NCBI RefSeq assembly: GCF_030052815.1 | Contig: NC_079496.1 | Span: 44,417,593 to 44,481,592 of the forward strand | Origin: Hevea brasiliensis | Taxonomy: Eukaryota > Streptophyta > Magnoliopsida > Malpighiales > Euphorbiaceae | Length of the DNA stretch: 64,000 bases | Direction: 5' to 3' | Shown: piece by piece, positions 20,621-31,900 of the stretch | How positions within the stretch are numbered: the stretch's first letter is position 1 | Layout of the letters: every line of letters starts with the position of its first letter | Translations under genes and position numbers: made by a program | The notes under the pieces: model-generated | Database searches by the model: none | Seen by the model: the letters and a program-made list of their open reading frames with translations, nothing else | What the model was told of the DNA's origin: nothing

Positions 20621-23600
20621 TGTGACACCCCGTACCCGTGTACAGTATACCCGAGTAAGTAATGCCACACGGTGTACCGGCACACTCTAATATACCTTAA
20701 TTAATTTTCATCATAACTTTGAATATAACTTGTAAAATATAACTCATTTAAGTCATTTATTGAAATCATAATTTATTTGAGGTTCCAAAAATTCTAAAGA
20801 AAATCCGGCAGAGTACCGGCTAAAAATGGAGAAAAGCTTCTTCTAACTGTGAAAAACACTTCCAATAAACAAATTCATTCATTCTCAACTCCAATATCAT
20901 CACAAAACTCAATATCAAGATCTCAACATTTCAATTTCAATTCTCATTCATCCATCACATGTGATGATCACATATAAATCACAAATAAACATTTACTTTT
21001 CCATTCACAAATACAATTTTCATAATTTACATAAACATCAATATACATTACACAAGTTTAATTTCATATGAGAAAATCAAAATTAATTACAGAATGCCAA
21101 AATGACACCTAGTGTCCTACCAATGCACTGCAGAAGTTGAGGTGACACAGACACTGAGCAGAACTGCAGGATAGACTCACCCAGTCTGCGGTCTACTGGG
21201 CTCACGATCTGTATCTCCAGTACCTACGCGTGGCAAAAGCAACGCGCTAAGCAATAATGCTTAGTGGTGCAATAATAAAATAAAAGAAAATAGCAAGAAA
21301 ATAAATATGTAGTGAATGTGTATGATTCGTTTGTTTAGTATGGGTATATACATTAATTCATTAACTTTGTTCACTTTCATTCATTTGGTTGCCCAAGTAA
21401 CCTACACTAGACGCATCGGATCGATAACGGGTAAATCGCGCTGGGTACCTAGTACCTCGCCGTCACACCATCGGTCACATATGCATCTCCGGTGCAGCAA
21501 TGCACGCTTAATAAGTCAGATAACATCAGGCACAAGGCCAAGTCTCAATACAAAGTCAGAATGGCTAAAAGCCATGAAATCACGGAATGGCATATTGCCA
21601 TGTGCAGTACTGCTAACTGAACCCTATTGGCATGCCAAACTATCCAAACCAATCTTGTTAGGTATACTAGGGCATTCGATACTTTAAAATTCTTCAATCT
21701 TTGAATTTCAAGTTCGGTGTTACTATTCACCTCTATGGTCAACTAAAATGTTGAATTTTAGGTAAAAATTAGGTACATTGGTTTTGGCACTCCCAACATA
21801 CCATATTTTGCTTTTAAAACTTGTTGGAATTGGTCACCATTACCATTTCTAACTTTAAACCAAAAGGGCAGAAAATTTCAGTTTTTGAAGCATATGTTTA
21901 CTGTTCCATTAAGCACTGTTGCAGTGAGAATTTGAAGAAATGACAAACATGAAAGTTGTTCCTTATTTTGTCTAGTTGAATTTACTTTTTTGAATCACTC
22001 CATTTGGAATTTTGTAGCTCCAGATATGGCCCAAAGACCACAGCTGGCCGGATTCCCATTCTGCAGAAATTACCACATCTACAGTAACATGAACAGTGAC
22101 TGTGATTGCATTTTTGAATTGGTTCTGGTCATAATTTGGGGTAAGTTCCTTCATGAAAGTTGTTTGTCTATGTCTTAAATTTTTTCTGTAAAAAGTTCAG
22201 GTCAATTGACCAAATCTACAGTGAGTTATGGCCAAATGAACAGTTACTGTTCATTTGGTCATTTCTGCAGGTGCTGTTCCAGGGTGTCCGGATTGGGGCC
22301 AACTTTTGGTCCTCTTGCTTTGGTCTTTTGGGCATGGTTTCTTCAGCAAAAATGTGCCATTATAAGCTTAGTTTCATGTCCAATTGGCCAAACACCAATT
22401 GGACCAACACAGCCAAAGTTATGGCTGTGTAATTGGACTGAAATCTCAGTCACCATTACTACTGTCCCTAGGCAGCATAGTCATTCTCTTTGCCAAGCTA
22501 TTTTTCAGTCCATATTATGGTCAACATACCTCAAATGGTCACTAATTGACCATTAGAGTGTTCTTTAACAGTTTCATAAGGCAAGTAAATTTTTACTTCT
22601 CAAAACCCTAATGTCCAATTCAATTTACCCATAAATCTCAATTAGCACACTAGTTCAACATCCATGCATATTCATACCTTAAACATCATTTCTAGCCACT
22701 CTAAATTCATTAAAACAATCAAACTCATCCTTCCTTAGGGCTGCCAAAAATTGAAGATACTCTAACATATATGATTTACTTCAAATTCTTACAATTTCTT
22801 AACTTAAAATGATGCTCTAGCAAGGATTAAAGGAGTGAGAGTGAAAGTATAGCACTAACCTTTAAGTGGCAGAATTTTCAGCCACCCAAACTCCTTTCTT
22901 TCTTCCTCTTTTGGCTGCCTAAAGCTTCCTTAGGGTGTGTAGATAAATTTTAGTGAAGATGACTTAGGGTTTTGGGGTGAGGTTTGAGAGGTTTTTCAAG
23001 CTTGAAAATGAAGAAAATGGAGGTTTAGGGCAAGGCTTGATTTCGGCTGCAATTGGGGAGGATGATGGCTGCTGGATTTTTAATTATTTTGGTCTTTGTT
23101 TTGTCTCTTTTAAGTATTTAAGAAAGCTTATTAGCTTGTGATTGGTTGGTAATTTATAAATGACATCATTATGATGTCACAAATTGCTTTATTTTGATTT
23201 TTCTTTTCTTTTCATCACTACTCAATTTCAATTAAATTTTTAGTAATGTTTCTTTATATTTTATGTCATATTAATTATTTACTTAGCTGGACAAGTCGGC
23301 CAAAAATCACCTCTGAAGGCGGAATGACTAAAATGCCCTCCATTTGGCTCAACGGGCCAAAATTGTCTGTACCGATTGAAAAATTTTTCTAAATATTTTC
23401 TTGGCATTCTAATGCCATGGGAACCTCAATAACCCTTCTCTGGAGTCCCAAAAATTATTTTATAATTTTTCTCCCGGGTCTAGGGCTCCTCGTTACGAGA
23501 ACTGCAACTTCCCTCTGGTTTACCCCTCACTAGGGCACCGGCTCGTTTAACTTGGTTGTATTTTATTTCTAAAATTTTTACTAAATTTTTCTTATTAATA

Positions 23601-23722
23601 TTTGAGTTAATTATGGTTCCTGACTTTAGTTTAAATATTTTTTCGGACGTTCTAGCTGTCCGGACCGACACTGGTCACCGAAACAGTAGGATGTACGGAG
23701 TGGTTACCGGGAGGGTGTTACA
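20621..23722 (-). mobile_element. 3' LTR of W (3102 bp)
   Basis: Left LTR of W, ending GGGTGTTACA on the plus strand. It is very similar to 28543-31640. The two-hairpin block is at 21227-21264. A TATA-like TTAAAAGAGAC (minus strand) lies near 23110. The CCAATTGG-type and CATAACT phrases of the other families also appear here. Confidence 0.95.
21227..21264 (-). promoter_or_regulatory. Two-hairpin block, W 3' LTR (gamma version)
   Basis: On the minus strand CACCACTAAGC begins a stem CTAAGCA to TGCTTAG, followed directly by CGCGTTGC to GCCACGCG. The layout matches the alpha and beta LTRs but the stem bases differ on both arms. Confidence 0.7.
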
Positions 23723-23733
23723 ACTCTTCCCCT
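23723..23733 (-). promoter_or_regulatory. Polypurine tract of W
   Basis: AGGGGAAGAGT on the minus strand, between the polyprotein stop codon and the 3' LTR. It would prime plus-strand DNA synthesis. Confidence 0.88.
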
Positions 23734-24495
23734 CTAATTTAAATTTCGTCCTTGAAATTTACCTGATGCAAACAGTTGAGAGAACTGTTGCCTCATCGTT
23801 TCTTCACTTTCCCAAGTTGCCTCCTCGGTATTGTGGTGCCTCCAAAGCACTTTCACCAGTGGAATCTGCTTGTTCCTTAATTCTTTTACTTCCTGAGCTA
23901 GGATCCGTAGAGGTTCTTCTTCATATGTCAAATCTGGTTGTATTTCAATTTCTTCTCTGGAAATGACATGTGAAGGGTCTGAGCGGTATCTTCTAAGTAT
24001 GGACACGTGGAACACATTGTGGATCTTGTCCAGCTCTGGTTGTAAAGCTAGCCTATAGGCCACTGGACCCACACGTTCAATGATTTCATATGGGCCAATG
24101 AACCTAGGGCTCAACTTACCTTTCCTTCCAAACCTCAATACCTTCTTCCATGGTGACACCTTGAGGAACACTTTGTCGCCAACCACATATTCTATTTCTT
24201 TTCTCTTCAGGTCGGCATAAGATTTCTGTCTGTCTGAGGCAACCTTTAAGTTGGCTTTGATTGATTTTACCTTCTCCTCAGCCTGTTTCACCAGGTCTGG
24301 CCCTACCAGTTTGTCTTCGCCCAATTCAGTCCAGCACACTGGAGTTCTACATTTTCTCCCATACAGTGCTTCATATGGGGCCATTTGGATGCTAGCTTGG
24401 TAGCTATTGTTGTATGCAAATTCTGCCAGTGGGAGGTATCTATCCCAACTTCCCTCAAATTCAATGACACAACTCCTCAGCATATCCTCAAGGAC
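23734..24495 (-). CDS. Integrase C-terminal part and chromodomain-like tail of W (exon after intron)
   Basis: About 254 codons are open without a break. They start at the predicted splice acceptor (reading VLEDMLRSC) and end at TAG 23734-23736, directly before the polypurine tract. Domains are the end of the catalytic core ([18 protein letters not shown]), the GPYE SH3-like region (RKGKLSPRFIGPYEIIERVG), the IHNVFHVSML motif, and the tail EVKELRNKQIPLVKVLW followed by EEATWE. This last pattern is that of the C-terminal chromodomain of Tekay-type chromoviruses, which is thought to guide insertion to heterochromatin. Confidence 0.9.
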   Translation of the reverse strand, partial: VLEDMLRSCVIEFEGSWDRYLPLAEFAYNNSYQASIQMAPYEALYGRKCRTPVCWTELGEDKLVGPDLVKQAEEKVKSIKANLKVASDRQKSYADLKRKEIEYVVGDKVFLKVSPWKKVLRFGRKGKLSPRFIGPYEIIERVGPVAYRLALQPELDKIHNVFHVSILRRYRSDPSHVISREEIEIQPDLTYEEEPLRILAQEVKELRNKQIPLVKVLWRHHNTEEATWESEETMRQQFSQLFASGKFQGRNLN

Positions 24496-24569
24496 CTGAC
24501 ATATATTTCATGTTATTGTTATCATTTCAGTTCAATATTTGTATTAATTCAATTGGTTCAATTGTTTAC
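24496..24569 (-). other. Predicted 74-nt GT-AG intron in the integrase of W
   Basis: The reading frame is open up to SERVIQ (ending CAG) and resumes at VLEDM, which is contiguous [11 protein letters not shown] in Y. Between them lie 74 bases starting GTAAAC and ending TGTCAG on the minus strand, AT-rich and with an in-frame stop. Removing them restores the protein exactly between codons (phase 0). A diverged copy at 40000-40073 in X has an insert of the same length at the same codon. Confidence 0.75.
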
Positions 24570-24931
24570 CTGGATTACTCTTTCTGATTGCCCATCCGTC
24601 TGAGGATGGAAAGTCATCTTGAAGTGGAGTTGTGTACCCAAGGACTCATGCAACTTCTTCCAAAATCTCGATGTGAACCTTGGGTCTCGATCAGATATGA
24701 TGGAAAGTGGAATTCCATGCAGTCTAACTATCTCACTGATATACACCGCTAACTTTTCCCGTGAGTAGTCACCCTAATCGCGAGAAAGTGTCTCGACTTC
24801 GACAATCGGTCCACTATCACCCATGCCGCATCATGTTTCTTCCGGTGAGAGGTAGACCACTTACAAAATCCATGGTGACCGATCCCATTTCCATTCGGTA
24901 TGCGTATAGGTCAGAGCAAACCTGATGGAAC
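24570..24931 (-). pseudogene. Integrase catalytic core of W, first part
   Basis: From 24746 to 24570 the core is intact: [20 protein letters not shown] carries the second catalytic Asp and [13 protein letters not shown] precedes the intron. From about 24750 to 24931 the expected MDF motif and RLTK region are present only in broken form. Several two- and three-base differences of the TGG or CTG to TCG kind, and small indels, put it out of frame. This stretch may suffer from consensus error. Confidence 0.78.
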
Positions 24932-26269
24932 TTAATGTTCTGCCTTGACTTGCTGACATGTCAAGCATTTAGTCACATAGTCAGCTATGTCCTTCTTCAT
25001 ACCAGGCCACCAATACTGAAGCTTCAGATCATGATACATCTTTGTACTTCCTGGGTGCATAGCATATACACTGGTGTGTGCCTCTTTTAGAATACTGGTC
25101 TTCAATTCCCCATCATCTGGTACACACAGTCTTCCTTTGTAGTACAGGCACCCATCTGCTTTCACCCCATAATCAGTTGCTTTTCCCTCTGAGATCTTGC
25201 TCATAATAGCCATTAACTTTTCATCTGCCTTTTGCCCATCTAAAATCTGCTGTAGCAGGTTTGGCCTCACTTGCAACTCAGCCAAAATAGCTCCATCTCG
25301 AATCAAAGATAGACGGGCATTCAATGATCTCAAGGCTGTCATGGATTTTCTGCTCAAAGCATCAGCAACTACATTTGCCTTCCCAGGATGGTAGTCAATT
25401 ACACAGTCATAGTCCTTCAGGAACTCAATCCATCGCCTCTGTCTAAGGTTGAGCTCCTTCTGGGTTGGCAAGTATTTTAGGCTTTTGTGGTCCGTGTAAA
25501 TGTAACACTTTTCACCATACAAGTAATGCCTCCATATCTTCAGTGCGAAGATAATTGCTGCAAGCTCTAGATCATGGGTAGGGTAATTTTGTTCATGTGG
25601 CCTTAGCTGCCTGGAAGCATAGGCGACCACCTTTCCCTCTTGCATCAATACACACCCTAACCCATTATGAGAAGCATCACTATAGACCACGAAGTCCTTT
25701 CCTGACACTGGCTGTGTTAACACTGGTGCCTCTGTCAACATAGCCTTTAACCTCTCAAAACTGGTCTGACACTTGTCATTCCAGTCAAATCTGACATTCT
25801 TGTGTAACAACTTGGTCATTGGAGCAGCTATTAAAGAAAATCCCTTCACAAATCTTCTGTAATACCCAGCTAGCCCCAAGAAGCTTCTGACTTCAGTTGT
25901 ATTCCTGGGAGGCTTCCATTCCATCACTGCTTCTATTTTCTTGGGATCCACCCTAATCCCATCGGCTGACACTATGTGTCCAAGGAATGCAATCTCATTT
26001 AACCAGAAGTCACACTTGGACAACTTAGCATACAGCTCCTTTTCTCTCAGGGTTTGCAGAACAATCCTCAAATGCTCATCATGTTCTTCCTTGGTCTTGG
26101 AATACACCAAAATATCATCAATAAAGACCACTACGAACCGATCTAAGTATGGATGGAAGATACGGTTCATAAGGTCCATGAATACGCTGGTGCATTTGTT
26201 AGGCCAAAGGGCATCACGAAACTCATAATGCCCGTCTCGGTCTGAATGCAGTCTTTGGAACATCTGCAT
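24932..26269 (-). CDS. RT (C-terminal half), RNase H and integrase zinc domain of W
   Basis: A 445-codon open stretch. [14 protein letters not shown] with both catalytic Asp near residue 50, then [11 protein letters not shown] and the [16 protein letters not shown] connection. RNase [27 protein letters not shown] and VADALSRK supply the four acidic residues. Integrase N-terminus: HHCC pattern with [10 protein letters not shown] and [12 protein letters not shown]. The first 20 codons are out of register with relatives because of a one-base difference near 26225. It has no premature stops and is one of the best preserved parts of the window. Confidence 0.93.
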   Translation of the reverse strand: MQMFQRLHSDRDGHYEFRDALWPNKCTSVFMDLMNRIFHPYLDRFVVVFIDDILVYSKTKEEHDEHLRIVLQTLREKELYAKLSKCDFWLNEIAFLGHIVSADGIRVDPKKIEAVMEWKPPRNTTEVRSFLGLAGYYRRFVKGFSLIAAPMTKLLHKNVRFDWNDKCQTSFERLKAMLTEAPVLTQPVSGKDFVVYSDASHNGLGCVLMQEGKVVAYASRQLRPHEQNYPTHDLELAAIIFALKIWRHYLYGEKCYIYTDHKSLKYLPTQKELNLRQRRWIEFLKDYDCVIDYHPGKANVVADALSRKSMTALRSLNARLSLIRDGAILAELQVRPNLLQQILDGQKADEKLMAIMSKISEGKATDYGVKADGCLYYKGRLCVPDDGELKTSILKEAHTSVYAMHPGSTKMYHDLKLQYWWPGMKKDIADYVTKCLTCQQVKAEH

Positions 26270-26426
26270 CCTTCACTCTCAACTGATGATACCCTGATCT
26301 GAGATCAATCTTAGAAAATACTCCTGCTCCCTTCAACTGATCAAACAGATCATCAATCCTAGGCAACGGATATTTATTTTTTACTGTCACTTTATTCAAT
26401 CGCCAAGAATCAAAGCATAGCCTCAA
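26223..26426 (-). pseudogene. RT palm start of W, between two frameshifts
   Basis: It carries [20 protein letters not shown] and [11 protein letters not shown], the conserved start of the Ty3 RT palm. Frameshifts near 26225 and 26430 separate it from the neighbouring open stretches. The bases near 26430 (expected to encode the KKDG motif) look like local noise. Confidence 0.88.
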
Positions 26427-27766
26427 AGTCCAATCATTCTTTTACACAAACAAAGACCGGGCGCTCCCCATGGTGACACACTGGGGCATATGAACCCCTT
26501 ATGAAGCAACTCTTGCAACTGAGTTTTCAACTCCCTCAATTCAGTGGGTGCCATCCTATAAGGAGCAATGGAAATGGGTGCTGTTCCCGGCAGTGTCTCA
26601 ATAGCAAACTCGACTTCCCTTTCTGGTGGCAAACCAGGCAACTCTTCAGGAAATACCTCTGGGAAGTCTCTCACTGTGGGTATACCACTCAGGTTTGGCT
26701 TAGCCTGCCTAGTATCCACCACATGTGCTAGGTAGGCTTCACAGCCTTTTCTCATCATTCGTCTTGCAACTGTGGCTGAGATAACATTGGACAAGAAATC
26801 TGTCCTTTCACCCACAACAGTGATCTCATTACCCTCAGAAGTTTTCAAAGAAATTCTCTTCAATTTGCAATCAACTATTGCCTGATGATGTGACAACCAG
26901 TCCATTCCCAAAATCACGTCAAACTCGTGGAAGGGCAACTCAATCAGGTCTGCCAAGAATTCATACCTCTGAATCCTTAACAGGCAACCCTTGTACACTT
27001 TGTTCACTACCACACTGTGGCCCAATGGATTAGTGACTAGAATGTCTTGGTCACTCTCCCCTACTAGTATCCCCCTTTCTACGGGTAGGTTGATGCAGAT
27101 ATATGAATGAGTGGATCCTGGATCCACCAATGCATGCACAGGTGTAGTGTAGAGGAGAACGCACTCGATGACGTCCGGGGCATCTTGCTCCTCCTGAGCT
27201 CTCAGGGCATAATTTCTGGCAGGTGGTCTGTTATCTGGCCTCTCTGCTGGCTCAGATGCAGGCCTCTGTGATGGTCCTACTGCGTCAGATTTGCCAGATT
27301 TTCTACCTCTTTGCGGTGCAGGAGCAGGTCTGTCTGCTTGTGTTGGAGTAGCTGTAGTAGTTCTACGTGGGCAGTTCCTCAGCTGATGCTCTGTCGACCC
27401 ACATCTTAAACAGGCACCAGTTACTCTCCAACACTCTCCCTTGTGCCATTTCGCATGGTGTGGACATGCAGAAGATGTTGGGGCTGGTCCCCTGAACCCC
27501 ATCCCTGGAGAGCTGCCCACTGATGGTGTGGACTGACCTCTCCTAGGGGTGAACTGTGGCCTGGGCCCCTGAGATTGACCCTGACCTTGTGGCTGACCTG
27601 AACTCTGTGCAGGTGGACCCTTGAACTTCTTCCCAAATGTAGGAGCTGAACTAGACTGACCTAGGTCCCTCTTCTGCTGTCTTTCCCTTCTAGTCTGCTC
27701 ACTGATTCTTACTTTTTCAACCTTTATTGCAGCTTCCACTAATTTGGTAAATTCTGTGATTCCCAA
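26423..27766 (-). CDS. Gag C-terminus, protease and RT start of W
   Basis: A 447-codon open stretch in one frame. Near the start it has a charged linker and a Gln/Gly/Pro-rich region. Next is a zinc knuckle [14 protein letters not shown], and before it a second Cys/His cluster ([12 protein letters not shown]). After a Pro/Arg-rich spacer comes the protease with [10 protein letters not shown] and [11 protein letters not shown]. The [13 protein letters not shown] linker and [19 protein letters not shown] of the RT follow. It is truncated by a frameshift near 26430. Confidence 0.92.
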   Translation of the reverse strand: MGITEFTKLVEAAIKVEKVRISEQTRRERQQKRDLGQSSSAPTFGKKFKGPPAQSSGQPQGQGQSQGPRPQFTPRRGQSTPSVGSSPGMGFRGPAPTSSACPHHAKWHKGECWRVTGACLRCGSTEHQLRNCPRRTTTATPTQADRPAPAPQRGRKSGKSDAVGPSQRPASEPAERPDNRPPARNYALRAQEEQDAPDVIECVLLYTTPVHALVDPGSTHSYICINLPVERGILVGESDQDILVTNPLGHSVVVNKVYKGCLLRIQRYEFLADLIELPFHEFDVILGMDWLSHHQAIVDCKLKRISLKTSEGNEITVVGERTDFLSNVISATVARRMMRKGCEAYLAHVVDTRQAKPNLSGIPTVRDFPEVFPEELPGLPPEREVEFAIETLPGTAPISIAPYRMAPTELRELKTQLQELLHKGFICPSVSPWGAPGLCLCKRMIGL

Positions 27767-28490
27767 GGCAGTGAGCTAGATCTTGATGTTGTCATTTAGT
27801 CCCTCTTCAAATCTCTTACATCTTTCTGCTTCATTAGGGACTATCTCCCTTCCATAAGCTCAATCGGACAAATTCCTTCTCATATTCGCCATCGACAACC
27901 GTCTCTCGCCTCAGTTAATAAACTCTCTTCTTCTCTCTTCCGTACAGTACCCACATATTTCTTCTTGAATTCAGAGAGAAAGAAGTCCCAAGTTATAGCT
28001 TCTGGCTGAACTTCACTGGACACCGTGTCCCACCATTCATAGGCATCATCTTGTAACAGAGATATGGCAGCTTCAGTTTTGCTCGAGTGCGGTGGAGTTG
28101 TTTTAGAACTCGCCTGCCTGTTCAACCAATTTTCGCCGCAACATGAGTCATCTTCTCTCTTGCCATAGAAGTCCACCGCTCCAAACTTCCTTAGCCTTTC
28201 GGATGTGATTTACTGTGGAGCCGGTGGTGGTGGTGGTGGTGCCGGCATTACCCGGCCATTTGTCTAAAGAAGTCGGCCATTTGTTGGAACATGGCACGTG
28301 GAGGCCGAGCAGCTCGCTTGAGCTGGTGGAGTAGGTTCTCCCTACCCCAGCCTCACCAAGGTGTGGAGCATGACTCTCCACTTCCTCCTCATCGCTCTCG
28401 TGATGAAGGGTCCATATTCTATTCAAAATAAGAAAAACAAACAGATCTGCATTAGTGTCACCTCGACTCTTACAAATGCAATGCATGGTA
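27767..28490 (-). pseudogene. Gag N-terminal and capsid region of W, heavily broken
   Basis: Recognisable pieces are AISLLQDDAYEWWDTV and FFLSEFKKKYVGTV of the capsid core near 28080-27940. A TAG replaces Gln just before LTALGITEF (about 27776). Frameshifts cluster near 27870-27900 and 28090-28300, the latter around a GTG/GGT run. Upstream codons are rich in His and acidic residues. I could not define the start. Confidence 0.75.
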
Positions 28491-28525
28491 TGGACTCAAT
28501 CTAGGCCCAGAAACGCCTAAACCGT

Positions 28526-28537
28526 GCTCTGATACCA
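28526..28537 (-). promoter_or_regulatory. Primer-binding site of W
   Basis: TGGTATCAGAGC on the minus strand, 5 bases from the LTR edge at 28543. Confidence 0.95.
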
Positions 28538-28542
28538 CTAAA

Positions 28543-31500
28543 TGTGACACCCGTGCACTGCACAGTATACCCGAGTAAGTAATGCCACACGGTGTCCAAG
28601 ACACTCTAATATACCTTAATTATTTTTCATCATAACTTTGAATATAACTTGTAAAATATAACTCATTTAAGTCATTTATTGAAATCATAATTTATTTGAG
28701 GTTCCGAAAATTCTAAAGAAAATCCGGCAGAGTACCGGCTAAAAATGGAGAAAACAGTTCTTCGGAACCTGTGAAAAACACTTCCAATAAACAAATTCAT
28801 TCATTCTTAACTCCAATATCATCACAAAACTCAGTATCAAGATCTCAACATTTCAATTTCAATTCTCATTCATCCATCACATGTGATGATCACATATAAA
28901 TCACAAATAAACATTTACTTTTCCATTCACAAATACAATTTTCATAATTTACATAAACATCAATATTCATTACACAAGTTTAATTTCATATGAGAAAATC
29001 AAAGTTAATTACAGAATGCCAAAATGACACCTAGTGTCCTACCAATGCACTGCAGAAGTTGAGGTGACACGGACACTGAGCAGAACTGCAGGATAGACTC
29101 ACCCAGTCTGCGGTCTACTGGGCTCACGATCTGTATCTCCAGTACCTATGCGTGGCAAAAGCAACGCGTTAAGCAATAATGCTTAGTGGTGCAATAATAA
29201 AATAAAAGAAAATAGCAAGAAAACAAATATGTAGTGAATGTGTATGATTCGTTTGTTTAGTATGGGTATATACATTAATTCATTAACTTTGTTCACTTTC
29301 ATTCATTTGGTTGCCCAAGTAACCTACACTAGACGACTGGACTGGATAACGGGTAAACTGGCGCTGGGTACCTAGTACCTCGGGCCGTCACACCATCGGT
29401 CACATATGCATCTCCCAGTGCAATGTAAGCGGCTAATAAGTCAGTAATAACATCGAGCACAAGGCCAAGTCTCAATACAAAGTCAGAATGGCTAAAAGCC
29501 ATGAAATCACGGAATGGCATATTGCCATGTGCAGTACTGCTAACTGAACCCTATTGGCATGCCAAACTATCCAAACCAATCTTGTTAGGTATACTAGGGC
29601 ATTCGATACTTTAAAATTCTTCAATCTTTGAATTTCAAGTTTCGGTGTTACGATTCACCTCTATGGTCAACTAAAATGTTGACTTTTAGGTAGAAATTAG
29701 GTACATTGGTTTTGGCACTCCCAACATACCATATTTTACTTTTAAAACTTGTTGGAATTGGTCACCATTACCATTTCTAACTTAAAACCAAGAGGGCAGA
29801 AAATTTCAGTTTTTGAAGCATATGTTTACTGTTCCATTAAGCACTGTTGCAGTGAGAATTTGAAGAAATGACAAACATGAAAGTTGTTCCTTATTTTGTC
29901 TAGTTGAATTTCCTTTTTTGAATCACTCCATTTGGAGTTTTGTAGCTCCAGATATGGCTCAAAGACCACAGCTGGCCGGATTCCCATTCTGCAGAAATTA
30001 CCACATCTACAGTAACATGAACAGTGATTGTGATTGCATTTTTGAATTGGTTCTGGTCATAATTTGGGATAGGTTCCTCCATGAAAGTTGTTTTTCTATG
30101 TCTTAACTTTTTGCTGTAAAAATATCAGGTCAATTGACCAAATCTACAGTGAGTTATGGCCAAATGAACAGTTACTGTTCATTTGGTCATTTCTGCAGGT
30201 GCTGTTCCAGGGTGTCCGGATTGGGGCCAACTTTTGGTCCTCTTGCTTTGGTCTTTTGGGCATGGTTTCTTCAGCAAAAATGTGCCATTATAAGCTTAGT
30301 TTCATGTCCAATTGGCCAAACACCAATTGGACCAACACAGCCAAAGTTATGGCTGTGTAATTGGACTGAAATCTCAGTCACCATTACTGCTGTCCCTAGG
30401 CAGCATATTCATTCTCTTTGCCAAGCTATTTTTCAGTCCATATTATGGTCAACATACCTCAAATGGTCACTAATTGACCATTAGAGTGTTCTTTAACAGT
30501 TTCATAAGGCAAGTAAATTTTTACTTCTCAAAACGCTAATGTCTAATTCAATTTACCCATAAACCTCAACTAGCACACTAGTTCAACATCCATGCATATT
30601 CATACCTTAAACATCATTTCTAGCCACTCTAAATTCATTAAAACAATCAAACTCATCCTTCCTTCGGGCTGCCGAAAATTGAAGATACTCTAACATATAT
30701 GATTTACTTCAAATTCTTACAATTTCTTAACTTAAAATGATGCTCTAGCAAGGATTAAAGGAGTGGGAGTGAAAGTATAGCACTAACCTTTAAGTGGCAA
30801 AATTTTCAGCCACCCAAACTCCTTTCTTTCTTCCTCTTTTGGCTGCCTAAAGCTTCCTTAGGGTGTGTAGATAAATTTTAGTGAAGATGACTTAGGGTTT
30901 TGGGGTGAGGTTTGAGAGGTTTTTCAAGCTTGAAAATGAAGAAAATGGAGGTTTAGGGCAAGGCTTGATTTCGGCTGCAATTGGGGAGGATGATGGCTGC
31001 TGGATTTTTAATTATTTTGGTCTTTGTTTTGTCTCTTTTAAGTATTTAAGAAAGCTTATTAGCTTGTGATTGGTTGGTAATTTATAAATGACATCATTAT
31101 GATGTCACAAATTGCTTTATTTTGATTTTTCTTTTCTTTTCATCACTACTCAATTTCAATTAAATTTTTAGTAATGTTTCTTCATATTTTATGTCATATT
31201 AATTATTTACTTAGCTGGACAAGTCGGCCAAAAATCACCTCTGAAGGCGGAATGACCAAAATGCCCTCCGTTTGGCTCAACGGGCCAAAATTGTCTGTAC
31301 CGATTGAAAAATTTTTCTAAATATTTTCTTGGCATTCTAATGCCATGGGAACCTCAATAACCCTTCTCTGGAGTCCCAAAAATTATTTTATAATTTTTCC
31401 CCCGGGTCTAGGGCTCCTCGTTGCGAGAACCGCAACTTCCCTCTAGTTTACCCCTCGCTAGGGCACCGGCTCGTTTAACTTGGTTGTATTTTATTTCTAA

Positions 31501-31640
31501 AATTTTTACTAAATTTTTCTTATTAATATTTGAGTTAATTATGGTTCATGACTTTAGTTTATATATTTTTGGACATTCTAGCCGGGACCGACAATCGTCA
31601 CCGTAATGAGGATGTACGGAGTGGATACCGGAGGGTGTTA
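28543..31640 (-). mobile_element. 5' LTR of W (about 3.1 kb)
   Basis: Right LTR of W, near-identical to 20621-23722 apart from clustered differences near 29333-29440 and 31570-31640. The two-hairpin block is at 29150-29184. The terminal CA next to Y is not seen. Confidence 0.94.
29150..29184 (-). promoter_or_regulatory. Two-hairpin block, W 5' LTR
   Basis: As at 21227-21264, but with one base changed in each stem (GCGTTAAGC), which weakens the junction between the stems. Confidence 0.6.
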
Positions 31641-31900
31641 GGCATCGTCCTTTGGTGATCCAAGGACATGTTTTCCGTCGACTTGATTGAAATGCCCTTG
31701 AGAGTATGATATCATCTTGGGCATGGATTGGTTAGCTGCATCATGCCATGATTGGTATGAGATCAAAAATCACTTTTGGTCTCCCTTTGTACAGTGATGT
31801 GGTAATACACGGGGAGAGGCATTTACTGCCATCAAACATCTTTTCGGCTACACTAGCCAGAAGAATGATCAGAAAGGGGTGTGAAGCATACTGAGCGCAT
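31641..31900 (+). pseudogene. Protease-RT linker of Y after the W insertion
   Basis: It continues the Y protein broken at 20620: the sequence corresponding to CPLVIQGH, then ILGMDWL near 31720 and a region ending GCEAY. Frameshifts occur near 31680 and 31740. A TGA at about 31892 stands where relatives have Leu in EAYLAHV. Confidence 0.82.

Larger units (their letters stand above)
20621..31640 (-). mobile_element. Element W: complete gamma-family chromovirus
   Basis: A minus-strand element of 11.0 kb with LTRs of 3.1 kb, a primer-binding site (28526-28537), a 4.8-kb internal region and a polypurine tract (23723-23733). It splits the protease of Y. The left flank ends gactg. The right end lacks the expected final CA and duplication (it reads TTAGGCATCG), probably through local sequence error or change. 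LTRs start TGTGACACCC on the plus strand and differ from those of Y over most of their length. Confidence 0.94.

Noticed and set aside
22160..22556. Overlapping 90- and 116-codon frames, repeated at 30088-30484
   Set aside because: The two copies are the two LTRs of W, so their similarity reflects duplication of the LTR and not selection on a protein. They run antisense to the element and match nothing recognised.
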